Below are positions 1 through 9,100 of a DNA stretch of 64,000 nucleotides, piece after piece (position 1 is the first letter of the stretch; each line of letters opens with the position of its first letter). Under the pieces are notes generated by a model that was not told the DNA's origin, did no database searches, and saw nothing but the letters and a program-made list of their open reading frames with translations. The DNA is from Legionella rowbothamii (GTDB taxonomy: Bacteria > Pseudomonadota > Gammaproteobacteria > Legionellales > Legionellaceae), in NCBI RefSeq assembly GCF_900639985.1, contig NZ_CAAAIM010000009.1, positions 91,026 through 155,025 on the forward strand, given 5' to 3'. The position numbers and the translations under genes are program-made.

Positions 1-1407
1 GAACTTCGAGCTTTCTACTCCAGGCTGATCAAACGCGTTGATTTGCCAAATAACGCTTTGGGTATAAATCTTATGTTCATATAATGCAATTAGAGCCCCT
101 AATGTTTTAGGCGAATCATCGCGAAGGCTAATATGGCTTATTGGATAAGAAGTAGAAATATTACGCTCCTTATCCCCCTTAGACAGCACTTCTTTCTGAG
201 CTAAGCATAATCGATAGATAAGGGATTGTTGCTCAGAATCAATGCTTATGAGCTCAGCGGCGATGCGGTGTGTTCCTTGGCATAACAGTTGATAATAGCT
301 ATGTTGGGCTTGATTTCCTGAACCGCCCCAGATAATTGGAGCTGTCGCATAGTCTACTGTCTGCCCATACTTATTGATGGATTTTCCATTGCTTTCCATA
401 TCTAACTGCTGGACGTAAGATGAAAAATAATCCAGTGGGTATCCATACATCATTACTAGTAAGTGATGAATTTTTAAAAAATTGTTATTCCAAATTCCGA
501 ATAAAGCTAAATTTACCGGAAGATTCTGATTAAATGGGGTGTAACGGAAATGTTTATCCATTAAATAAGCACCGTGAACAAACTCAGAAAAACGATCAAA
601 TCCAATGGCAATACACGTAATTAAATTAATTGCAGAGCAAAGGGAGTAACGTCCACCAACCCAATCCCAAATAGGTAAAACATTCTTAATACCTAAAGCA
701 TAAGCGTTCTCAACATGAGCCGTTACCGCAATGAAATGTTGTGCTATTGAATTGGCTTTGTTAATCCATGCCATCGCTTTTTTTGTGTTGTACAATGTTT
801 CTATTGTGGTAAATGATTTTGAAGCCACAATAAAAAGGGTTGTTTCTGGGCTGAGTTTCGCCGTCACTCGATGAAACGCATGAGCATCCATATCAGAAAT
901 AAAATGATAAGATAAAGAAGAAGCCGCTAGCTCCGTTAAAGCATGAACGCAAAAAGCAGGCCCTGTATGAGAACCGCCAATACCAATATTAACAATATCT
1001 TTAATTGGTTTATTAGAATAGCCCAACCATTCCCCAGCTCTAATTTTTTCTGATATCTGCCTCATTCTATCCTGTACAGCCATGATGTCAGGAACAATAT
1101 TTTTTCCATCGAGATAGAGTGTTTCGTCTCGAGGCAGCCGAAGAGCGGTATGTAATGCAGGACGATTTTCTGTTGTGTTAACTCGTTTTCCTGAGAATAA
1201 ATCCTCAATTGCGGGCTTTAAATGACATTCCTGGGCTAGCTGTAACAGCAATTCTAATGTATCTGTGTCTAAATGTTGCATGCTGCAATCTAAGGTAATT
1301 TCTCCGCTTGACATCGATAAACTAGAAAATTTCTCCTGATTTAAAAGAATTTTTCGCTGTTGTTTTTTAAGTAATTTCCATGTTTTTTGTTCAGTGAGTT
1401 GTATCAT
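1..1407 (-). CDS. pgi: Glucose-6-phosphate isomerase, 3' end cut by window edge
   Basis: This cytosolic enzyme interconverts glucose-6-phosphate and fructose-6-phosphate. The reading frame is open from an ATG at 1407, preceded by a good ribosome site (GGAGGTAAA), to base 1, giving 469 codons of a protein normally near 500. Family landmarks are visible: the phosphosugar-binding stretch around DIVNIGIGGSHTGP, the SIS-type segment ASKSFTTIETL, WDWVGGRYSL, and NGKSINKYGQ further on. It is the last gene of the minus-strand run that starts with the polyketide synthase, 42 bases after the APH-like kinase gene. It may simply share that transcript rather than belong to the pathway. The identification is firm; only the C-terminus is unseen. 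Confidence 0.95.
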   Translation of the reverse strand, partial: MIQLTEQKTWKLLKKQQRKILLNQEKFSSLSMSSGEITLDCSMQHLDTDTLELLLQLAQECHLKPAIEDLFSGKRVNTTENRPALHTALRLPRDETLYLDGKNIVPDIMAVQDRMRQISEKIRAGEWLGYSNKPIKDIVNIGIGGSHTGPAFCVHALTELAASSLSYHFISDMDAHAFHRVTAKLSPETTLFIVASKSFTTIETLYNTKKAMAWINKANSIAQHFIAVTAHVENAYALGIKNVLPIWDWVGGRYSLCSAINLITCIAIGFDRFSEFVHGAYLMDKHFRYTPFNQNLPVNLALFGIWNNNFLKIHHLLVMMYGYPLDYFSSYVQQLDMESNGKSINKYGQTVDYATAPIIWGGSGNQAQHSYYQLLCQGTHRIAAELISIDSEQQSLIYRLCLAQKEVLSKGDKERNISTSYPISHISLRDDSPKTLGALIALYEHKIYTQSVIWQINAFDQPGVESSKF

Positions 1408-1449
1408 TTTACCTCCGAATTTATGAGGCTGCATTGCTCGTTATTTTAT

Positions 1450-2442
1450 TTATAGACTAAGTAATGTTTCGCGATTTTTATCAAGTAATTGCAACATCAT
1501 GAATCCATCACCAAGTTCTTTTTTCCTATTTAACTGTGCGCAAGTCATAATCCAAAACATCCATTTTGCAGCAGAAATAAAAATATCCATCTCTCTTAGA
1601 GATAATTTTAAACCATATACTTGACGAAATTTTTTTGCCTCATCTTCTTTAAAAAAATAGCCCTTAGGCGTTTTTTCCACAGTCCAACTGGTTATAGTGT
1701 CAATAAAGTCAATTTCCGGCTTTAAGAGGCAAATATCTTCCCAATCAAGAATGATGGGCTGATTGTCACTGTGCCACAAAACATTTTTGGGTTTTATATC
1801 CGTATGCGCTAAAACCCCGTTTTGACCTTGTCCCACAATGACCTCTGCAGTCACTGCGGCGCATACTTGATTAATAAAATGAGTTAACGAAGCATCAGGA
1901 ACAAATTCATTAGAACAGGCGATTAATAAACTTTGTGCATTAGACGCAATAAAGTGTTGCCACGCCCCAACTAGGAATCGCGTTTTGAGCTCCCAAAAAC
2001 TGGGCTCATACATTGATATGTCTTTTTGATGCAGTATGGCAAGATATTCTGCCATAAGGAGTTTTTCAGCAAGATGAATCGCATCAACTTCTTTACAAAC
2101 TCCAGGACAAAACTCCATGCAATAAAATACCAGGTCTTGATGCACTTGAATCAAAGAACCCTCAATAGGTATGCATCGAGGAGCTGGAACCAGATGAGAT
2201 AAGTTATCAACTATGGACGTATGTATGGTTAAAAATTGAATTAATTCATCCTTATTAAAACCATACAACTGGCATAGGCTGTCGGTATTTAATATTTTTA
2301 CAACCATCTTGCAGTTGTCTTGGTCTTCTAAAAACACCACCAATCCAGAAATGTTCTCCGAGATTATTTTTATATTCTGAATCTCTTTTTTTAAATAGCT
2401 TTGCATGAAATAGGTAAGTTTTTTTATGTTAAACGGTTTCAT
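1450..2442 (-). CDS. APH/choline-kinase-fold phosphotransferase
   Basis: This is a predicted cytosolic small-molecule kinase of the aminoglycoside phosphotransferase superfamily, 330 residues. The catalytic loop is clear at about residues 213-222 (HTDIKPKNVLW: the general-base Asp and the metal-binding Asn), followed by the metal-binding Asp in IILDWEDI. The substrate is not readable: members phosphorylate aminoglycosides, choline, homoserine, fructosamines and others. It lies 19 bases downstream of the HAD hydrolase and in the same run as the FAAL/PKS gene, so kinase and phosphatase may act on the product or its acceptor. A resistance role has no support here. Fold certain, substrate unknown. 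Confidence 0.8.
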   Translation of the reverse strand: MKPFNIKKLTYFMQSYLKKEIQNIKIISENISGLVVFLEDQDNCKMVVKILNTDSLCQLYGFNKDELIQFLTIHTSIVDNLSHLVPAPRCIPIEGSLIQVHQDLVFYCMEFCPGVCKEVDAIHLAEKLLMAEYLAILHQKDISMYEPSFWELKTRFLVGAWQHFIASNAQSLLIACSNEFVPDASLTHFINQVCAAVTAEVIVGQGQNGVLAHTDIKPKNVLWHSDNQPIILDWEDICLLKPEIDFIDTITSWTVEKTPKGYFFKEDEAKKFRQVYGLKLSLREMDIFISAAKWMFWIMTCAQLNRKKELGDGFMMLQLLDKNRETLLSL

Positions 2443-2461
2443 AGCTCTTCACCTTTAAACA

Positions 2462-3145
2462 TTATTTCGTTATAGAAAAACCATAGTTTGATTTTAAAAT
2501 AGAAATTAACTCCTGTTCGGTGGATGCAATTTGAATAGGATAAGACTTAAATTGGCTTTGGTATGTTTCAGACTGTGCATGAGTCCCTCCTAGAAACGCA
2601 ATAGCATTCATGTTGGCAGATAATGCCGCCTCAATCCCCTCTGGAGTGTCCTCAACAACAAGGCAATATTCTGGTTTTACTCCCATAGCCGCAGCGGAAA
2701 ATAAAAACAGATCCGGAGCCGGTTTTCCATGCGCTACTTGTTCAATAGTAAAAATATGGTTGTCCGGGATGTATTTTTTTAAGTGAACTAAAGATAAAGA
2801 ATAATTGATTTGTTCTCTGATGCTATTTGAAGCAACACAATAAGTTATTCTCTGTTGGTTAAGGGTTAAAATTAAATCTCTCAGTAAACTATTTAATTGA
2901 TGCTTCATGGCTTGGAACAGATCAACATAATATTTATTTATCATTTCCTGAGTAATGCCAACATCAGAGATGTCTTTCATTTTGTCTTTTAATTTATCAA
3001 ATCCTAATCCTAAAAAATCATACGGAGATAAATGAATCTCATTATTATTGACATACCTCATAATAGACGACATTAGTGTCTTTTGAATAAGAATTTCACT
3101 ATCGAGAATAACCCCATCACAGTCAAAAATAATAGTGTTTATCAT
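2462..3145 (-). CDS. HAD-superfamily phosphatase (beta-phosphoglucomutase-like)
   Basis: This is a haloacid-dehalogenase-fold hydrolase of 227 residues. Motif I (FDCDGVILDSE, with nucleophile Asp and acid/base Asp) is at residues 6-16, motif II is the Ser in CVASNS, the motif III Lys is in HGKPAPD, and motif IV is VVEDTPEGI. The helical cap between motifs I and II marks the beta-phosphoglucomutase/phosphoglycolate phosphatase subgroup. The start was set at 3145 because its ATG overlaps the PKS stop as ATGA, a typical translational-coupling overlap; a longer open frame reaches 3214 but would sit inside the PKS gene. Coupling suggests a role with the PKS, such as removing a phosphate from a precursor or product. 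Substrate unknown. Confidence 0.82.
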   Translation of the reverse strand: MINTIIFDCDGVILDSEILIQKTLMSSIMRYVNNNEIHLSPYDFLGLGFDKLKDKMKDISDVGITQEMINKYYVDLFQAMKHQLNSLLRDLILTLNQQRITYCVASNSIREQINYSLSLVHLKKYIPDNHIFTIEQVAHGKPAPDLFLFSAAAMGVKPEYCLVVEDTPEGIEAALSANMNAIAFLGGTHAQSETYQSQFKSYPIQIASTEQELISILKSNYGFSITK

Positions 3146-6100
3146 GTTATAATTCCATAAATTATATTTCGACATTGTTCCAAAATAATTTGAGCTTGCT
3201 CTTTGGTGTAACAATCTAAACGGTATTTCAGCGCAAACTCCAAACCATGATTCTTTTGTCGGTTCAATTTAAATGCCAAATGTCTGGGATCACTTCCCCA
3301 TAAATCAATTGAGTTGCTGCTCACCGATAAAAACTCAACGACTTTTCCATTACACATAAGTTCTTCAAGATTAATTGATTGATAATCAAAAGAAATTTTA
3401 GGAACTTGAAGATTGAAATCTTTCAGCTTAAACGAGGGCATAAATTGATAGAATTCCATTTCAGCCAACTCGTTCATAATCAATTCAGCCATTTCATTAA
3501 GGGGTTTCTCATGAATGTTTTGACAACGAACCGTGGGGTGCTGCGCCACTTGGCCAATAGTATTGACCCAAAATGAATTGTTTCTAGCATTTGAAAAAAC
3601 AATTAATGCCGTATCTTGTTTTCCAGTTATGTCATAAAAAGCACGATGGACAACTGCCTGCAAGAGGCTAGCTACAGTTATTTTATTCTTCGCTGTATAG
3701 TGCTCTAAAAGCGCCAATTCTGTTTTAGTTAATACAAATCCTACTTTTGCTCCTTGTAAGGGAAAATCAGAACGTGCAAATTGGTTGCTTTGAAAATCTG
3801 GGTAGAAAAGATGCCGGTCGTTATAGGTGTTCAATTTATTTTGCCAAAATATTTTTAACTCCGAATTAATTTTGGGATACACCTCTTTTAACAACCAACT
3901 GACGTATTTGCTAAATGGCTCTCTTTTCTTTTCAGGATAAGTGCCCAGCTGTAGCACTTCAAAGAAATCCTCAATGAACGCATAAATAGATGCTCCATCC
4001 GCAATCACATGATGGAACACTAAGGCAATAACCGTTTTTTGGTTATCAACAAAATAAAGATCACAGTTAAATAATGGAGGGGAATCCAGATTAATTTGTT
4101 TTCTATACGTGGCCAATAAATGGTCGTGAAGTTGTGCTTCAGTAATAGAAAAGCAATTAGCGGTAAAATTGACCTGCTCTTGAATGAAATGAAAATATTG
4201 ATCGTAAACAGTTAATATGGAGGCCCTTAACATCTCATTATTATCAATAATTTGTTGTATCGCTTTTTGGATATGCTCTGTATCCCAAATACCGGATATC
4301 TGAATAAATACAGGTAAATTATACGCCGCGCTAAAAGGATATGAATTAATATACTGCATCATTTCAGCTTGGTGAGGGACTAAAGGAAAACATTGATTAA
4401 AGGAAGAAACATGTGCTTCATCTTCATCAAGCTCATTATGTTTTATTTCATCATTTAAGAAATGAGCAATATTCTCTATGGTTCGGCTTTCGAATAAAAG
4501 TGTTTGAGCAGAAAGGCTGTCTAAGCATAACTCCCGCTTTAAGGTAAATAATAACTCATTTGCTAAAATAGAATCCATGCCAAGCTCAGTAAGGGTTTTA
4601 TCCAAGATAAACTCTGAATGATTAGGCAAGCGCAACAGTTTGCGAATTGTTGTTTCTAAAAAATGAGTTAATACTCCTCCACGCTCCTGCGGGCTCTTGT
4701 TATTCAGTTGATGTATCAAAAGATTTTTTTGAGGGGGCCTATTATGACTAAGAGCGCGTTGTTCCTCTTCCTCATGTTCTTGCATTAATTCAACTAATAA
4801 CGTCCTTTGATAAGGAGAACAATATTTTAAATGTTCCTTGTTGATATGGTTTGGCAATAAAACTAATTGTGGGCCCGCCGCAGGCAGTATTTTCTGTAAG
4901 GAGAATAGTCCTTGTTTCTCATTGATGTATTGAATGCCATAATGCGATAAACCTTGATGAGTATCTTTCGTCATGCCCATTTGCTGCCAGGGGCCAAAGT
5001 TAATGCTTAGCGCGGGTAAACCTAATTGCTTTCTAAAATAAGCCAAGGCATCAAGAAACGCATTAGCGGCGGAATAATTTGCTTGCCCCGCAGTACCTAT
5101 AAGAGAACTGATAGAAGAAAACATCACAAAGTAATCCAACTTTAAATTTAAATGGACGGTTTGCTGATGCAAATTTAAAGTACCCAATACTTTGGATTGG
5201 AAGACCCTGTCAAAACTACCCCAATTAAGATTGGACCAAATCCCGTCTTGTAGAATACCAGCCAGGTGAAAAATAGCTTGAATTGGGGCGATAGTAGATT
5301 GAACTGTGTGAAGAGTAGCTGATAGTTGCTCCATAACACTAATATCCGTTTCCATGTAATGAACTGCTGTTTTATCCAGTCCATGATTTAATTCTTGCAA
5401 TGTACTCTTTAGCTCATTACTTAAAGGGCTTCGGCCTAATAAAACAATGTTTTTTATCCGGTGACTTAATAACCATTGACATACGCTCAATCCTAATCCA
5501 CCCATACCTCCAGTAATTAAATAAGCACCTTGTTGCTCGGAGGGGCTAAATGATGCAGATGATTCACTCATAGGCGCCGGGGTAAGGCACGATTCAAAGA
5601 TGTTCTCAAAACTGACGGCACAAAAATTGTTATTAAGGTGTTCAAAATCTATCGAGAGAAATTGCTCTGCGATATCAAGTACTGGTATGTCTGGATCAAA
5701 ATCCACATGTTGATAAGATAACTGAGGGTATTCGGTCGTTAGTGTTTTACCCATGCCGATTAGCGGAGCCCCTAAAGGTATGGTGTCCTCAAAGAAGGAC
5801 GACGCTCCTTGCGTAATAACGTAAAGATCGCTAAATTGACGGTTTTGAATCATGGTTTGGGTTAAGTGCAGTAACCCAGAACAGGCTCTACAGATGTTGG
5901 AATATACTTCGTCAGGAATATCCAGCGTTACATCCGTTTGATTTGGCAATCCCCATAAATAAATGATGCATTCCACTTGAGGTATGCGTTTCCAGAGCTT
6001 ATGGAAATGCTCTAGGTCCATTGGGTTTATGATAATAGCTGAATCAGTTTCTTGGTATTCCTGTCCTGGTTGAATCAGCAATAAATGGTTAATATCACTT

Positions 6101-9100
6101 ACTAAATGATGAGCCAATTGTATGCTCTTTGCGTCGGGATGAATAAAAACTAAATGTGTTCCCGGGAGATACCGTTTTTCGGGATTTAAATTAGCAATTT
6201 TTTTCCATTTTAATTCATAAAGGGAGTGGTTCACTAAGCGCTCAAGCGTATTTTTTTCATGATGTAGCATATCTTTTAGCCAATATGGCTGATGTTGAAA
6301 ACGATAACTAGGTAAATATTGAGGACAATGCGTAATACCAAAAGGCTTGTCAAAAGAGCGCCAGTTAATTGTATAACCTTGCAAATACAAGGCACATAAA
6401 GAATTGGCCAAATGCTCCCAGTTTTCTTTGTTTTTTTGCATTGAAGAAAGACAGAGGATTTTATCAGGTTGTGGATAATGGGCGGCAACAAAACTTAATA
6501 AAACCGGATTAGGTCCTATTTCAATAAAAATATCAAACTCTTCTTTTATTAAAGTGTGTACACCTAGACTAAATTGCACTGTTTTTAGAAGATGTTCTAC
6601 CCAATAAGCGCCATTTATCTGAGTTAGTGGCCCGCCTGTACGATTTGAGACGTACATTATTGATGGAGGGCTGTATTTAATTTGCTCAGCAACAGCGCCA
6701 AACTCTGCGACCATGGGCAATAAGAGCTGCGAATGAAATGCATGGGAGACTGGGAGTTTTACGGTGTTTATAGAGTGTTGTTTACAATAGTTGATAACTG
6801 CCGCTATTCCATTTGGGTTCCCAGAAAGAACAACCTGATTTACTGTATTAATTGCAGCAATACATAATACGAATTGAGGGGATGCTTGTTTTATTTCCGC
6901 TATCAGTGATTCAGCAATAGAACTGCTTGTATACAGAACAAGCATGGCTCCTGGCTGTTGCAGCTGCGTCAGTTTTGCCCGTGCGGTAATAAGTTTTATT
7001 CCTTGCTCTAAAGTCATTACTTGCGCCACGATTGCCGCAACATACTCACCCACACTATGCCCCATTACTGCTGCGGGTTGAACCCCCAGACTTAACCATA
7101 ATTTAGCCAGCGCATATTCCAGAACAAATAAGGACAATTGAGTATATTGTGTTTGATTGAGTAAGTCTTGCCGTTCAGGATGAAACATAACTTCGAGTAG
7201 AGGAAATTCCAATTCAGGATCTAATAAGGAACAGCAGTAATCTACCGTCTCTTTAAACACAGGATGGCTCTCATAAAACTCTAATCCCATTTGGGTGTAT
7301 TGGGAGCCTTGTCCCGTAAATAAAAATACTACTTTATTATTACTGTTCGTTGATGGAACAGATAATGGTTGCCAGTGCTCCAATTGATGCCTCAAATCAT
7401 CCATAGATTTTGGACATACTGCCAGACGATAAGGCAAATCACCCCGGCTTAAATTGGTTGTATGGCACAATTGACTCAAAGAGAGTGATGGATGGTGTGG
7501 TATGTACTTCAAAAAAGCACTTCTTTGCGCTTCGAGTGCTTCAGCAGAATGACCTGACAATGTAAACAGATGTACAGGTCTTATCATGTCACAGTGCTTG
7601 TCATATATTGGTAGGGGCTCACTCAGAATAAGATGTGCATTAGTACCTGTAAAACCAAAGGAACTAATACCCGCTTGACGTATGATGTGCTTCTGTGGTG
7701 GCTCCCAATCTAACAAGCGTGTAGGTATTTGTGCGGGAATACTGTTTAAATCGATTAGAGGATTAAGATGCTGGAAATGTAAATTAGCGGGGATTTTTTT
7801 ATTTTGTATCATTAAAATTGTTTTGATTAAACCAGCCATCCCAGCTGCTGCTTCTAAATGCCCCACATTACTTTTAACCGCGCCAAGAAACAACGGCTTT
7901 GCCCTAGTGCCAGTAGCAAATACTTCTTTTATGGCGTTAAATTCAATCGGATCCCCAAGAGACGTACCTGTTCCATGGGTTTCAATATAATCCAATTCAT
8001 TAGGTGAGAGCTGAGCTAAATCTAAAGCACATTGAAGTAATTCCTTTTGTGCTTCTGGATTAGGTGCCGTAATGCCATTACTATGCCCGTCGCTATTGAC
8101 TACCGCACTGCGAATAACTGCCAAAATATTATCGCCATCTTGCTGTGCATCGGCTAAGCGTTTAAGAATTAAGATACCACAGCCCTCACTACGTACATAA
8201 CCATCCGCCTGCGCATCAAAAACTTGGCAACGGCCTTTGCGTGACAGCATTCCTGCATTTGAGAAGCTAAGACTTAATGAGGGGTCAAGGATATTATTTA
8301 CTCCTCCTGCAATCGCCATATCACAATGCCCATCTTGTAAGTCTTGACATGCTTTGAATACTGCAACCAATGAGGAAGAACATGCTGTATCTATAGCAGA
8401 AGCCTCTCCTTTGGTTCCTAAAAAATAAGCAAGACGTCCTGCTGCCGCACTATGAGCGTTACCAAGACCATAATACGAACTGATATTTTTTTCAGTCGTT
8501 TTATTATCTAAATGTCCATAATCATTTGAAGCAATACCTATAAATACAGCTGTAGGAGAATTATTTAACGATAAAGGGGAAATTCCCGCATGTTCCAACG
8601 CTTCCCAGGTAACCTCTAATAAAAAGCGATGTTGTGGATCCATGGATATGGCTTCTTGTACATTCACATTAAATAAACTCGCATCAAATTGTTCAATATT
8701 GTCAACAAACCCTCCATAAGGGCTGAGTCTATCTGCATAAAGTTCATAATCCCAACGGTTTGCAGGAACTTTGGTAATTCCATCTTTTGCTTTTTGTAAT
8801 AGCTCCCAAAATTCTTGTGGGCTGTTACTGCTTCCAGGAAAACGACAGCCCATACCAATGATCGCTATCGGTTCAAAATGTTTTGGTTTGGCATGATGTT
8901 GGTTTGTTGCGCTGAACGCATTTTGATGAGGGAGTAGATAGTTCACTAATGAATTAATCGTAGTATAGGACCATAAAAAACTGGGATTAATATTCCTATC
9001 TATTAATTGTCCTAACGCGGCTGAAAATTGGACAGCAGTAACTGAGTCCATGCCGTAATAAGAAAAATTTTTATGAACATCAACCTGCTCCAGCTGAATC

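Noticed and set aside
1450..2442. Aminoglycoside resistance gene
   Set aside because: The APH fold alone does not define the substrate; the gene is embedded in a lipid/polyketide operon without resistance context.
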